A stretch of DNA of 64,000 nucleotides from an uncultured Flavobacterium sp. (GCF_946478785.1 NZ_CAMLDD010000021.1:35620-99619); one strand, 5' to 3'. Positions 18,872 through 32,500 are shown, counted from the first letter of the stretch. Numbers and translations: made by a program. Notes: generated by a model from the letters alone, not told the origin.

Positions 18872-21331
18872 CTATTTTACGAAAAAATTAATCGTACGAC
18901 TCATTAAATCTCCATCTTCATCTTTGACTGTGATAACAACAGAAGCAAATCCACTTTCTATAGCTGTAAACTGAATATCTTTCCCTTTCAAAACCATTTT
19001 CCCATTTTTAAGGTCTGAGAAAGTATAAACCGGTTTCTTCTCATATCCTTTAAACAAATCTGCTGCTGAAAGTTCTTTCTTTTCACCTGAACTGATGAAA
19101 AAATGTGGCTTTGCCATCCAGTCTAAATATTCATCCAGTTGAGTAAAACCATCTTTGTCGGCATCCAAATTTGCATCAGCAAAATCTCCCGTTTTAGAAT
19201 TTTCATTTAGTTCTTTTGCTTTTTCCCACCAATTTGGTAATCCATCATGATCTGTATCCCAGTCTGAAGGACGGGTTTCACTTGCAAAATTTGGCCATCC
19301 ACCTGCATCTGCTTCATTATCGATCATTCCGCCTATACCGCTTTTGCTTCCTTTATAAGTAAATGTTCCCTTTAAGGTTTCATCAACAATTCGGTTGTCT
19401 TGTTTGTCAAAAAATGGCTGATTGGCACCAACATCCGACAGTACATTTTTATAAGCCGCACTCGCCGATTGTGTATTGACAAAAGATTCAAAAAAAGGTT
19501 TTGGCAAAAACACATCATAATCTGCAGTAGCGTTATTGGATAATGTAAATTTTCTTCCTTTATCCTGATTTTTTTCATCAAAATAACCTGGCATTACATT
19601 TCCATCAAAATAATATTGTTGTTTTCCTTTTCCAACTCCTTCAATTTGTGCATTCAGGGCCACAAAAATATCTGTAGCTACTCCAGGCTTATAATAATTA
19701 TTTACAAAATTTACTTCACTTGCACCACCATCAGTAGTCCTTTTCCCCCAGTTATAAACGACATTATTTCTAATATCCAACCTTCCCCCATAATAACCAT
19801 CTCCGTTTAAACCTCCGCCAATACTCCAGTTACGACCGTAATTGTGCGCCAGCAAATTGTGATGAAAACTTCCGATATCGCCACCAATTGTCGCTGCATA
19901 ACCGTGCATTTTTCCGGCAGGATATTTATCGTGACCCGCTATATTTAAGGCTTCTGAAATTAAAGTTCGCTGTAACGTTATATGATGTGCACCGCGGGAA
20001 CTAAACGATTCATCAATCGTCCAGCTGATGGAACAATGGTCGATAATACTGTAATCAGCGCCCGTAAGTCCCATACCATCAAAAGTCGTTCCGCCCCCAA
20101 TTCTAACTTTCAAAAACCTCACCACACCATCATTTCCTGTCAATCCAAGAGGTGCTTTGCTAATCGTAATTCCTTCTCCCGGAGCGGTTTGACCCGCAAT
20201 AGTAATGTAAGGCTGGTTCACCACTAATCGTGAAGCCAGTTTGATATTTCCCGAAACATTAAAAACAATCGTTCTCGGTCCGATTTCCTGATTGATGGCA
20301 TCGCGTAAACTTCCCGGTCCGTCATCGTTTAAGTTGGTAACTTCCACTACTTTTCCTCCTCTTCCTCCAACAGCAAATCTTCCATAGCCTTCTGCTCCAG
20401 GAAAAGCAAGTTGTGCCGGCTTAAATGACCACACGTTTCCTAATGTGACATTTCCTTTAGCATCTACTTCGTCAACACGCCAGTAGTAGGTTGTCATGCT
20501 GTATAAGTCGGCAACTGCAAATTTAGTGTCTGCCTGTTTTCCTTTAAATTCTGCTGATTTTTCTGTGGCGTCTGTAACTGCTTTTTTATCTGTTCCAAAG
20601 TACACTTTGTGGGCAACTGCATCTTTCGAAGCTTCCCACTTCATCATAAAATTATCTCCTGAAACCACATGTTCATCACCATTTTTAGGATTTGGCGTAT
20701 TCGCTTGTTTTTTAAGGTTTGGTGTATCAATTTCAAATCCGTTAATGACCATTTGCTGAATCGCATTGGAATCTTTCGAATCTAATTCAAAACGAATAAC
20801 TGCATTTTTTCCCTTTTGAGCATTAAATTCAATATAAGCCGTTGCGGCATCAATAGTCGATGTTGCTCTGTTGCTGGATGTTACCGTCTCAACTAGTTTA
20901 TTGTTTACAAATATTTTTATCGGGGCGAAAGATTTTCCTTCCACCTTGTCAAAAGTATTATGAAAGGTAAGCAATGAATGTTGTCCGGGTTTCAATCCGC
21001 TAATTGTAAGTTCAAGGCTTTTATCGGTTACTAAACCATCGCTCGCCACACGACTGTAAAATGGCGAACTCATTCCGACTTTATACCATTTTGAAGAGAA
21101 ATTTCCTTTTAATTTGAAGGTTACATTATTAAAAGTTTTTTCAGCCTCGGTTTGTTCATTTATTGGCCATGAAGTATAATAAGGGTCACTTACTTCTTCC
21201 ATTCTTCGTCCTGAAAAATCGAAATCGACTTTAACAATTTGTTTTTCAGCTGTTTTTCCACCTGATTGTGACTGTGCGTTTGTAGATAAAAGCATTGCCA
21301 AAACAGCAGCACTCAAAAATTTTTTAATCAT
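18872..21331 (-). CDS. Multidomain secreted pectate lyase-like protein, PL1
   Basis: 819 residues; signal peptide ending near SQSGG (residue 22-24). The N-terminal 30-205 region is a beta-sandwich that could bind carbohydrate (KVDFDFSGRR, KPGQHSLLTFHNTFD). Residues of about 210-305 are fibronectin-III-like (MKWEASKDAVAHKVYFGTDK, TTYYWRVDEVDAKGN). The lyase domain starts at FPGAEGYGRFAVGGRGGKV and carries GPGSLRDAIN, ITIAGQTAPGEGITI and YSIIDHCSISWTIDES. A calcium-type DTDHDGLPNWWEKAKELN segment precedes a C-terminal beta domain. Compared with the two short PL1 proteins it lacks the GDGICIAGE loop and has added modules, suggesting a different pectin substrate. It belongs to the GH78-to-CE12 operon. 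Confidence 0.85.
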   Translation of the reverse strand: MIKKFLSAAVLAMLLSTNAQSQSGGKTAEKQIVKVDFDFSGRRMEEVSDPYYTSWPINEQTEAEKTFNNVTFKLKGNFSSKWYKVGMSSPFYSRVASDGLVTDKSLELTISGLKPGQHSLLTFHNTFDKVEGKSFAPIKIFVNNKLVETVTSSNRATSTIDAATAYIEFNAQKGKNAVIRFELDSKDSNAIQQMVINGFEIDTPNLKKQANTPNPKNGDEHVVSGDNFMMKWEASKDAVAHKVYFGTDKKAVTDATEKSAEFKGKQADTKFAVADLYSMTTYYWRVDEVDAKGNVTLGNVWSFKPAQLAFPGAEGYGRFAVGGRGGKVVEVTNLNDDGPGSLRDAINQEIGPRTIVFNVSGNIKLASRLVVNQPYITIAGQTAPGEGITISKAPLGLTGNDGVVRFLKVRIGGGTTFDGMGLTGADYSIIDHCSISWTIDESFSSRGAHHITLQRTLISEALNIAGHDKYPAGKMHGYAATIGGDIGSFHHNLLAHNYGRNWSIGGGLNGDGYYGGRLDIRNNVVYNWGKRTTDGGASEVNFVNNYYKPGVATDIFVALNAQIEGVGKGKQQYYFDGNVMPGYFDEKNQDKGRKFTLSNNATADYDVFLPKPFFESFVNTQSASAAYKNVLSDVGANQPFFDKQDNRIVDETLKGTFTYKGSKSGIGGMIDNEADAGGWPNFASETRPSDWDTDHDGLPNWWEKAKELNENSKTGDFADANLDADKDGFTQLDEYLDWMAKPHFFISSGEKKELSAADLFKGYEKKPVYTFSDLKNGKMVLKGKDIQFTAIESGFASVVITVKDEDGDLMSRTINFFVK

Positions 21332-21348
21332 TTTTATTGGTAATATAG

Positions 21349-23679
21349 TTAGTATAATTTTTTCTTTTCTTCTAATGAAATCCCTAACAGATTTATAATG
21401 TCTTTTTCTCTTTCTTTGGGAGTTACATTTATAATTTTCGTTACTCCGTTTTGAAGTTCGGCTTCTATAATTGTGTTTTGAGAGGCATGTAATTTAAAAT
21501 GAACATTCCAGTCTTTTGGCCATGCCGGAAAAAGATAGATTTTCCCGTCTGATTCCTGCAAAAGCATTTCCTGCATCCCAATCATACCTGATCCACCCCA
21601 GTTATGATCCGGAACCCAGTCGAAACCCGGTCCCCAAAATGCAGAGAATCGTCTTCCGGAATCACTCATTTTTAATAAATTGTATTTTGCCGCTTCTTCA
21701 GTTAAGCCTAACCTTGCGGCAAAAATATTGTCTTGTTTCCAGCCAACATGGCTTCTGAATTTTATCGCATCCGTATCGTATTTCCAGGTATTCAAAGCAG
21801 TTTGCAAATCAGGCTTTCCAATGCCGTAAATCCCCCATGGATAAACGGGATACAATTGTGGAACTTCTGAATTATTGACGCGCTCCCAGGATTTTGCCGG
21901 AACTAATACTTTATGATTTTCGATTTGGCCAAAATTCAAAGGCGGAATCCTGTTTTGAAAACCTCTTAAATATTCGGTCTCCTCTTTTGACAGTTCTTTT
22001 GCCGAAAGGTTTAAAAGCTGTTCTGTAATTATTTTCAATGCCGAAATAGTACTATTGGCATTATTTGCCATTTTATAAGTTTCAGCACCTGAACCTGGAT
22101 AAAGAACCAAATGTCCGTTTCCATCCAAACCTTTTCTGCCTCTTTGTTTGGCTAAATATTGATAATGTTCATCAAAAAACCGAAGACAGCTGATGATAAA
22201 CGAATTGTATTTTTGAATGTCTTCTCCTGCATATTCTTTCTGCTGCAGCATCATTTTGCAAAACTCAAAAACGGTATCCCATTCATATTCCAGCCACGCA
22301 TTGTATTCCATTCCCGGATCATAATCGGCTGGACGTTTCCATTCGTATTCGGCTGGATTAGGCAAGCCAAAATTTTCCAGTTGTTCTGTAAAGGATGCTC
22401 CGCCATGTTTCCAATAAACGTGTGAACGCAATTCGGCATTCTTCTGTAAACTCAGATAATAATCCAATTGCGATTTCATCATATCAAAATCCCCGCTTTT
22501 CACCATCGGAAAATAAACCAATCGCTGGTTTTGAGCCGTCATTGTTCCTCCTCCCCAATTTCTGAAATCAGGTGTAAAGTTTAAATCGGGATTGGTAAAA
22601 ACAGGATCAACTGTAAACAATCCGCCGTTGAATTTTGTTGGATATTTTCCGTAGGCATTACAGCCGAGCATATAACGGAACAACTGATAATTTTGCCCAA
22701 TCTGATACACTGAATCTTTGGCTGTGGAATTGTCTTTTTGAGTATAAATAAAACTCCGGTTCCAGAAATTGTTCCACCACTTGATCGTATTTTTTTCTGC
22801 TTTTTTAGAAATGGTTTTATAAGCTGAAATTTGCTTCTTCAATCCATTTTCCCAGGAAGATTGTTCGGTGGATTGATTCGTATATAAATGAATTTCTAAT
22901 GAATGCTTTTTAGAAGATTTTACACTCGACAAACTGAATCCTTTGAAATCTGTATTTTGATATGTCCCTGTATACGTTCCGCCAGGTTTTAAATTGTCAC
23001 CATTCATAAACCCGCCAAAAGTGAGATTCGATAACGGATTCAGCATTTGATCTTTCACTGATTCCATTTTTTGTTGTTTGACTGCAACATCAAAAACAGT
23101 CTGTTGTCTGTTTCTATGATAAAACCGAACGCCGTTATTTTCAAATGCAATTGAATCTTTGAACGTTATAATTTCGCCCTGTGGAGCCCATTTATAAGAA
23201 TTGGCATTATTTGCTTTTCCTTTGGATGGACGATTGATATGACGCCAGCTTTCATAAGAAGCAGTCATTTTCAATGGATTTTTACTTTCTAAATCCAAAT
23301 GAATTACGGGTTTAAAAACATCAACCCAAAGTTTGATTTTAGTATCCTTCTGAGCAATCAAAATGTAGCCATCTTTCAAAACCAATTCCTGCTTAAAACC
23401 TTCATTATCCTTGAACGGATTTGGAGTCAAACTTACTTTTATACGACCTAACTTCAACAAAGTATTATGCTCATCGAAAGTCCCGCTACGCGAAAAATAA
23501 AAATACAAATCGCCTTTTTCTACCCAGACATTTGCTCCAATATCGCCACCACCTAAAGGCATTGATTCGGCTGAATTGTTGCTTTGTGTTGTCCAGATTT
23601 GGTTGTAATTATTGAGCACAGGGATTTGCGCTTTTACTAAAAGCGTGAAAAGGAAAAATATGTAAATTGTATATTTCAA
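21349..23679 (-). CDS. DUF5703-like (alpha/alpha)6-barrel glycosidase candidate
   Basis: 776 residues; signal peptide ending near residue 18 (LLVKAQ). The opening AESMPLGGGDIGANVWVEKG, followed by DLYFYFSRSGTFDEH and LLKLGRIKV, resembles the N-terminal domain of GH95-type enzymes and of DUF5703 proteins. The middle holds helical-barrel features (CNAYGKYPTKFNGGLFTVD, YDPGMEYNAWLEYEWDTVFE), and the end has SGMIGMQEMLLQESDGKIYL and LFPAWPKDWNVHFKL, a tail common to GH95 relatives. No characterised activity is known to me. Context supports a periplasmic exo-glycosidase on pectic side chains, for instance releasing a deoxysugar. It is close-packed (18 bases) with the PL1 behind it. Confidence 0.65.
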   Translation of the reverse strand: MKYTIYIFFLFTLLVKAQIPVLNNYNQIWTTQSNNSAESMPLGGGDIGANVWVEKGDLYFYFSRSGTFDEHNTLLKLGRIKVSLTPNPFKDNEGFKQELVLKDGYILIAQKDTKIKLWVDVFKPVIHLDLESKNPLKMTASYESWRHINRPSKGKANNANSYKWAPQGEIITFKDSIAFENNGVRFYHRNRQQTVFDVAVKQQKMESVKDQMLNPLSNLTFGGFMNGDNLKPGGTYTGTYQNTDFKGFSLSSVKSSKKHSLEIHLYTNQSTEQSSWENGLKKQISAYKTISKKAEKNTIKWWNNFWNRSFIYTQKDNSTAKDSVYQIGQNYQLFRYMLGCNAYGKYPTKFNGGLFTVDPVFTNPDLNFTPDFRNWGGGTMTAQNQRLVYFPMVKSGDFDMMKSQLDYYLSLQKNAELRSHVYWKHGGASFTEQLENFGLPNPAEYEWKRPADYDPGMEYNAWLEYEWDTVFEFCKMMLQQKEYAGEDIQKYNSFIISCLRFFDEHYQYLAKQRGRKGLDGNGHLVLYPGSGAETYKMANNANSTISALKIITEQLLNLSAKELSKEETEYLRGFQNRIPPLNFGQIENHKVLVPAKSWERVNNSEVPQLYPVYPWGIYGIGKPDLQTALNTWKYDTDAIKFRSHVGWKQDNIFAARLGLTEEAAKYNLLKMSDSGRRFSAFWGPGFDWVPDHNWGGSGMIGMQEMLLQESDGKIYLFPAWPKDWNVHFKLHASQNTIIEAELQNGVTKIINVTPKEREKDIINLLGISLEEKKKLY

Positions 23680-23712
23680 CTTATTATTTTATTTTTTAAT
23701 TCTTCTAACTGT

Positions 23713-23781
23713 ACCATTTCGACGAAGGAAAAAGCATATTAGTTGCTCCCATTATGTGATTGCTTCGTTCCTCGCAATGAC
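23713..23781. repeat. GAGGAACGAAGC-family repeat with a decayed left arm
   Basis: The right arm GATTGCTTCGTTCCTCGCAA with TGAC is intact, as is the centre AGTTGCTCCCATTATGT. The left arm is degenerate (CATTTCGACGAAGGAAAAAG). It separates the DUF5703-like gene from the SGNH esterase gene. Confidence 0.75.
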
Positions 23782-23786
23782 AAAAA

Positions 23787-25220
23787 CTACCACTCATCTG
23801 TCCTAAAAGACGAAATCGGCAAACCGCCCCCACTAAACAATTCTGCTTTTACAAAATCTTTAAACAAATAACGAATTGCTACTGGTTTGGCAACTTTATC
23901 AGAAGTCAAAACCACCGATTTTCTGCGAACAACCGTTTTTGCCGGATAGAAAATTTTATCTTCTCCCGCTAATTCAAAACCGGTAACTTCTTTGTCATAA
24001 GCTGTAATTCCGTTTTCAACATTATCAAAAGAAACCGTTACAGAACCGTCTTTTATTTCCATCGATTTGTATTTCGGGCTTTCGAATTCGAAACCTTCGA
24101 TTCCGTAGGTTTTGGCCAAAGCCTGAAACGCCAGTCTGTTCCCTCCTTTTTCCTTATCCATTGGGTGGATGTTATTTTCTTCGCCAACGTCCATCAAAAC
24201 TGCCATACCTGAATTCGGAATTTCCTTTGAAGCCTTCAATTGCGCTTCTCTCAAATAAGCCGAATTGTATTTTTCCAAATTGTCCTTTGGATGAAATTGT
24301 GCATAATTAAACGGAGCAATTTGTGCATAATAAAAAGGAAAATCCCCTTGTTTCCACAAACCTCTCCAACTGCTAACCATTTTTTTCATCAAAGCCGAAT
24401 ATTCTGAAGCTCGTTCGTAGTTTGATTCGCCCTGATACCAGATACAGCCTTTGATTCCGTAACCAATCACAGGTGAAAGCATTCCGTTAAACAAAGTCGT
24501 TGGCACACGATTTGGGTCTTTTGCCAGTTCTTCTTTTTTAGTTGGAATTTTAGCACTTGTAAAATCTTTCAACATTTCCTGATTCATCCAGGCTTCCATA
24601 CTCGAACCGCCGTATGAAACATGAATCAATCCCACAGGAACATCTAAAACTTCCTGTAAAAGCGATCCAAAATACCATGCTGTGGCACTGAAATTCGCAG
24701 TTGATTTTGGCGAAGCTTCTTCCCATTTTCCTTCAAAATCATCTTTTGGTTCTAAAACCGTAGCCCTTGGAACTGTAATTAATCGAATGTTTTTATTGGC
24801 TGATCTGACAATAATTTCATTTCCGTTTTTTACAGGCTGACCCTGAAAACCTTTCAAAGGCATTTCCATATTCGATTGTCCTGAACACAGCCAGACTTCG
24901 CCAATTAGCACATTTTTTACAGTGATTTTTTCCTTTCCTTCCGTAACTTCAATCGTAAAAGGACCACCAGCAGAAGGTGTTTGAATTAACACATTCCATT
25001 TTCCGGATTTATCAGCTTTTGCTTTATAGATTTTAGCATCCCAAGAAGTTTTTATCGTAAGATTTCCGTTCTTTTCAGCCCAGCCCCACATCGGTGCATT
25101 CGACTTTTGCTGTAACATCATATTGTCCGAAAACAGTGCCGGTAATTTGATTTTGGCATTAATTTGAAAGCTAGCTAAAAGCAAAAAAATCGCAATAATA
25201 CATTCTTTTAAATTTCTCAT
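23787..25220 (-). CDS. Sialate O-acetylesterase-like (SASA domain) carbohydrate esterase
   Basis: 477 residues from the ATG at 25220, which opens the signal peptide MRNLKECIIAIFLLLASF; an in-frame ATG at 25286 would add a charged stretch ahead of it. Residues of 24-105 form a beta-sandwich (FSDNMMLQQKSNAPMWGWA). The SASA domain begins at GEVWLCSGQSNMEM, with Ser116 as nucleophile, and continues with GLIHVSYGGSSMEAWM, GCIWYQGESNYERA and NNIHPMDKEKGGNRLA, where the His would complete the triad. The family name reflects sialic acid esterases, but in pectin loci such proteins are thought to remove acetyl groups from glycans. Deacetylation of RG-I or RG-II is the likely role by context. Confidence 0.8.
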   Translation of the reverse strand: MRNLKECIIAIFLLLASFQINAKIKLPALFSDNMMLQQKSNAPMWGWAEKNGNLTIKTSWDAKIYKAKADKSGKWNVLIQTPSAGGPFTIEVTEGKEKITVKNVLIGEVWLCSGQSNMEMPLKGFQGQPVKNGNEIIVRSANKNIRLITVPRATVLEPKDDFEGKWEEASPKSTANFSATAWYFGSLLQEVLDVPVGLIHVSYGGSSMEAWMNQEMLKDFTSAKIPTKKEELAKDPNRVPTTLFNGMLSPVIGYGIKGCIWYQGESNYERASEYSALMKKMVSSWRGLWKQGDFPFYYAQIAPFNYAQFHPKDNLEKYNSAYLREAQLKASKEIPNSGMAVLMDVGEENNIHPMDKEKGGNRLAFQALAKTYGIEGFEFESPKYKSMEIKDGSVTVSFDNVENGITAYDKEVTGFELAGEDKIFYPAKTVVRRKSVVLTSDKVAKPVAIRYLFKDFVKAELFSGGGLPISSFRTDEW

Positions 25221-25287
25221 TTTTTTATTTAATCTATATTTTAACTGACTAATCCGTTGTTTACCTTTAATTATTCTAATTATCATT

Positions 25288-25525
25288 TATCGGGTTAAAA
25301 TCCGACATCCAATATGAATCCGTTCGTACCAACCATCAGGTTAAAACCCGACGCTACAACATGAATCGCTCCTCCGTCCATCGGGTTAAAACCCGACGCT
25401 ACAACATGAAACGTTCCTCCGGAACTTTTACGTTACGCACAAGAGCCATCGGCTCGAACCATATTGTAGGGCTGGACTTTAGTTTTTAATGCAAAAACAT
25501 AACAAAGAGCCGTAGGCTCGGTATA
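25288..25525. repeat. Composite array of palindromic repeats
   Basis: A 240-base array holding three copies of a CGGGTTAAAACCCG-type palindrome (25290, 25351 and 25382 regions; the first reads TCGGGTTAAAATCCGA), each followed by GACGCTACAACATGAA or a variant, then TTCCTCCGGAAC, GAGCCATCGGCTC, TGTAGGGCTGGACTTTAG and GAGCCGTAGGCTC. The modules are the same as at 4549-4636 and 57984-58096. It separates the GH106 gene from the esterase gene. Spacing is irregular and there are no cas genes, so it is not a CRISPR array. Confidence 0.85.
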
Positions 25526-25526
25526 T

Positions 25527-28500
25527 TTATTTTTCTTTTACAATGGTAACAGGCCCCAACAATCCTGCTTTTAACAATATTCCTTCCTGCAATCTAAAAC
25601 GGGCTGTCGTCCAGGTTAATCTTTGTTCTTTTGGCAACTTTTCATCACCAATTAATCGGTTGGCCCAGGTATTGGTAACTTTTATTTCTATGCTGTTTTT
25701 TCCTTTTTTCAAAGCTTTCGAAATATCTGTTTTGTATGGAAACGTCCAGATAGTTCCGCAGTCGATTCCGTTTATAGTTACTTCAGCGATATTGGCAATT
25801 GTACCTAAATCCAACCAGAATTTATCATTGGTTTTTCCTTTCCAGACAAACTCCTTTTTATAAACTGCTGTTCCTGAATAATATTTAATTTGATCATTTG
25901 TTGAAGTGCTCCAGTCAAACAATTTATTAATTTTTACAGCTTCTTTCGGACCTTTATATTCGGAATCAAATTGCAATTGCCAGTTTTCATCTAAAGTCTG
26001 AACGTTCTCAAATTCTATACCTTTTTGATTTCCTTTCGCCAAAAATTCTTTAGTTTTATTTTTAAAAATCACAAAACCGGATTCATTTTCTGCTAATGAA
26101 ATTGCAACAATTGTTCTTCCGTTATCGATTTTCCAATTGGCTAAAGGTGTAGTTTTATCGGTTACAGGATTATACCATTCAGGAATTTTTCCGCTTATGC
26201 GAAAAGAAGCTTCAAAAGATCGTTTTTGTTCTTTTTGATTCGAAAGAAAATAGATTTCTTCTTCATTAGATTTTCTGTGTGTCCACGCAATTGTCTCTGA
26301 ATCGGCTCTGTTTAATTTCGGGAAATAAACATCCTGCGTAATTCCAATTTCTGCAAAATCATTTCCTAGATACGGAAGTTTAATTACAGTTCCTTTTCCG
26401 ATTTTCCAAGTTGATGCATTTGAATTATTCCAAACTTCATCAATTACTTTCTGCCATTTCTTTTGATCTGCTTCAGATTGCATTCCTGGTTGAATACTTG
26501 GTTTTTCATCCACAAAAACAGTTCCGCCCTGTTTTATTAATTCCAGTATTTTTTCGGCGGAAGCCAAAGAAATCATTTTATTCGGTGCCATTTTATGACT
26601 TCCGGGAAATAATAAAGCACCATATTCAATTCCACTTCCAAAATTGATTTTTCCGTTTTCGACTTTTGCACGGTTAATTAAAACATCGGCATTGAAAGAA
26701 TCGTATTGATAACCGTTTAACGAATTTACCCATTGTGACAAATCGGTAATATTTTTAGAATAAGTAACTTCTTTCGGCATTTTTGCAGTCGGCTGACCTT
26801 CATTTTCCAAACGTAATTTCTCGCTTTCCAGTCTTTCCTTTCCAAACACATTCGGAATTAACGGCACTAAACGATCCGGCACAAAAGAGCGTGAAGGAAA
26901 ATCTTCTCCAATGAAAACGGCTAAATCAATCACCGGTTTTCCCTTTTGCAACTGCAACTGTACTCTTTGGCAATACTCAAACCAAGCTTTTCCGGGTTTC
27001 CACCAGGTTTGGTCTCTTTGGAAAAAAGTTCCTATATCGTCTAAAGTCATTCCCGGTTTTCTGTCTGTCCACGGATTATGAACAAAAACGTGGTAAAATA
27101 ATCGGTTAATTCCTAAAGCGTAATTTCTGTCTGCCAATGTTTTTAAATTCCCCGGATGCTCATCCCAATCCATTCGCAAAGCCGTGAAAGATTCCGCCTG
27201 AATAATATCTTTTCCGTAAATATGTCCGCCAGAAATGGCGTCAATCATATCAAACGGTTTATCGTGTGTCGGACTTTTTAACCAAAATTCGCCACCCGGA
27301 TAATCAACATATTTATAATGCAACAAAGCATCACTCATCATTGTTGGCGCCACGTTTTCTGAACTTAATTTGACGTTGTTTTCTTTGGCAATTTGAGCCA
27401 CTGTTCCGTAAAAATTATCAGCTACCAAATCGGCAATCGTTTTTCGGACATCGTATAAAACTTTCTCTGAAACCTCAGCACTTTCAATTGGAATTCCCGC
27501 CATTACAGGCAAATAATCCACCAAATTATAACCACGTCTTTTTTGGAATTCAGCCTGAAAAACAGCCGACCAGTTTTGACTTCCGCACTCCCAACTATCA
27601 AAATGCAGGATTTCTAAAGTTTTAGCTGCCAAATCAGGTCCGATAGTGCGAACCATTTCGCCAAACCAATGATCTAGTTGAAAACGAATTAACTCCGGAT
27701 TAAATTTATCTACTTCCAAACCTTTTCCTGCTCCGCCCGTGGCATTTTCATGTCCGGTAGAAGTATGTCCCATTCGGATAATTTTCCATTTTCCTTTGGG
27801 AGCTTTCCAGTTTAAATTTCCGTTGGCATCAACCAAATTTGAAATATTAATGATTTCTGATTTCTTGAAAGATTCTGTATTCGGAATTTGTTTTGAAGAA
27901 GTTTCCGAACTTAAACGCCAAACGGCTCCCGATTTTCCTTCGTAATTATCAAGCAACGCCTGATTCGAAAGCGTAATTTTACTGACTTTTAAATTTTGTT
28001 TCCATTTCGCGAAATCCAAATCTTCTGCACCCGGTTCTGTTCCAACAGGATCATAAACAAATCGAAAATATTTGGCTGTAACGGGTGTAATGGTATGTGT
28101 GTGGTCAAAATCCATATCCTGCCAGCCGTGACGTGGAGCAACCATTCTTTCGTGGAATTTAAAATTTACTCCGTCATCACTCACCTCAACAATTAAACGC
28201 TGCGCCTGAAAATCTCTTCCTTTGGTTTCAATTACAATGGATTTGCAGCTAAATGGTTTTTCAAATTCATATTGAATCCAGCCTTTTTCGGCAAACTTAA
28301 AGTTCTCGTCTTTTTTGGGATCAGCCAAAAAAGAAGCATCTGTATTATTGGATGTTGTAACTTTTGGTATTTGAATTTGCGAATTCGTTTGAAATTCTTT
28401 TATCGGAATTGCAAAAGTCGCGATATCTTTATAGTAGTCTTTGTAATGTTCAGGAACTGGCAATTTTGAAGTAATTGTTTTTCCACCAGCAACCTCAGTT

Positions 28501-28925
28501 GTTGACCAGACTATTTTTTGCATGGACTTTTCTGGTGTAATCCAAGGGCCTCCGGCAACGGCGAAACCATCAGCTCCGTGAAAAGCCATTTTTAATCCTA
28601 ATCGGTTGGCTTCTTGAAAAGCCCAATGAACCATATCCCAAAATTCCGGCGTCAATTGTAAAACCGGCGGATTTATTAAGGGCGGATTTGCAGGACCTTT
28701 GATGGTCATTAAATACGCGCCTGCAATTCCGGCTTGTTTCATCGCTTCTAAGTCGGCTGTAATTCCTGCTTTGGAATACGCTGATTTCATCCAATACCAA
28801 TACACCCAAGGTTTTGAGGATTCGATGGTGGGCTGAAATTCTGTTATTTCTTTTTTATGAAGTTCCTGTGCGGAAACGAATCCCACAAAAAGTAACATTA
28901 AAAAGAGGTGTATTTTGTTAAGCAT
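25527..28925 (-). CDS. GH106 alpha-L-rhamnosidase
   Basis: 1132 residues; signal peptide ending at about residue 19 (GFVSAQ). Family signature at the start: SSKPWVYWYWMKSAYSKAG, DLEAMKQAGIAGAYLM, AFQEANRLGLKMAFHGADGF and GGPWITPEKSMQ. The central barrel includes LEILHFDSWECGSQNWS and FQKRRGYNLVDYLPVMAG; the C-terminus is a GH2-like sugar-binding sandwich (FWLDLGTIANIAEVTINGID, GTIWTFPY, NSIEIKVTNTWANRLIGDEK). GH106 enzymes hydrolyse alpha-L-rhamnosides; the B. thetaiotaomicron member BT0986 acts on an RG-II side chain. The length agrees with the family. It lies downstream of GH2 in the long operon. Confidence 0.92.
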   Translation of the reverse strand: MLNKIHLFLMLLFVGFVSAQELHKKEITEFQPTIESSKPWVYWYWMKSAYSKAGITADLEAMKQAGIAGAYLMTIKGPANPPLINPPVLQLTPEFWDMVHWAFQEANRLGLKMAFHGADGFAVAGGPWITPEKSMQKIVWSTTEVAGGKTITSKLPVPEHYKDYYKDIATFAIPIKEFQTNSQIQIPKVTTSNNTDASFLADPKKDENFKFAEKGWIQYEFEKPFSCKSIVIETKGRDFQAQRLIVEVSDDGVNFKFHERMVAPRHGWQDMDFDHTHTITPVTAKYFRFVYDPVGTEPGAEDLDFAKWKQNLKVSKITLSNQALLDNYEGKSGAVWRLSSETSSKQIPNTESFKKSEIINISNLVDANGNLNWKAPKGKWKIIRMGHTSTGHENATGGAGKGLEVDKFNPELIRFQLDHWFGEMVRTIGPDLAAKTLEILHFDSWECGSQNWSAVFQAEFQKRRGYNLVDYLPVMAGIPIESAEVSEKVLYDVRKTIADLVADNFYGTVAQIAKENNVKLSSENVAPTMMSDALLHYKYVDYPGGEFWLKSPTHDKPFDMIDAISGGHIYGKDIIQAESFTALRMDWDEHPGNLKTLADRNYALGINRLFYHVFVHNPWTDRKPGMTLDDIGTFFQRDQTWWKPGKAWFEYCQRVQLQLQKGKPVIDLAVFIGEDFPSRSFVPDRLVPLIPNVFGKERLESEKLRLENEGQPTAKMPKEVTYSKNITDLSQWVNSLNGYQYDSFNADVLINRAKVENGKINFGSGIEYGALLFPGSHKMAPNKMISLASAEKILELIKQGGTVFVDEKPSIQPGMQSEADQKKWQKVIDEVWNNSNASTWKIGKGTVIKLPYLGNDFAEIGITQDVYFPKLNRADSETIAWTHRKSNEEEIYFLSNQKEQKRSFEASFRISGKIPEWYNPVTDKTTPLANWKIDNGRTIVAISLAENESGFVIFKNKTKEFLAKGNQKGIEFENVQTLDENWQLQFDSEYKGPKEAVKINKLFDWSTSTNDQIKYYSGTAVYKKEFVWKGKTNDKFWLDLGTIANIAEVTINGIDCGTIWTFPYKTDISKALKKGKNSIEIKVTNTWANRLIGDEKLPKEQRLTWTTARFRLQEGILLKAGLLGPVTIVKEK

Positions 28926-28941
28926 TATTATTCATTTTCTT

Positions 28942-29011
28942 GTCATTGCGAGGAACGAAGCAATCACAGTAGTTGCTCTCGTTATGTGATTGCTTCGTTC
29001 CTCGCAATGAC
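28942..29011. repeat. GAGGAACGAAGC-family palindromic repeat, full copy
   Basis: The arms match the 1215-1284 copy base for base, with a near-identical centre (ACAGTAGTTGCTCTCGTTAT). It occupies most of the gap between GH2 and GH106 and would form a strong hairpin inside the operon transcript. Confidence 0.9.
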
Positions 29012-29018
29012 TTAACAA

Positions 29019-32354
<3,336 letters not shown>

Positions 32355-32384
32355 TTATATTATATTTTTTTATTAGCTTTTTTT

Positions 32385-32475
32385 GTCATTTCGACTGATA
32401 AGGAGAAATCACAAACTGTGTCTTTTTATCTTTATGATTATCAGACCTAACAGGTTTTTGAAACCTGTTAGGTCT
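32385..32475. repeat. Half repeat plus a 33-base perfect hairpin
   Basis: 32385-32412 is a lone left half of the GTCATTTCGAC...AAATCAC element seen complete at 35530-35617. 32443-32475 is a separate inverted repeat, AGACCTAACAGGTTT against AAACCTGTTAGGTCT, with a 3-base loop. A sister hairpin with compensating base changes lies at 42642-42674, so the structure is conserved while the sequence varies. A T-rich stretch follows, and weak termination is possible. Confidence 0.8.
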
Positions 32476-32500
32476 TTCTTAATTCTTAATACCTCCGTAC

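Noticed and set aside
25288..25425. CRISPR-like series of CGGGTTAAAACCCG palindromes
   Set aside because: Only three imperfect copies at unequal distances, the intervening sequence is itself repeated, and no cas genes are present; it belongs to a dispersed repeat family.
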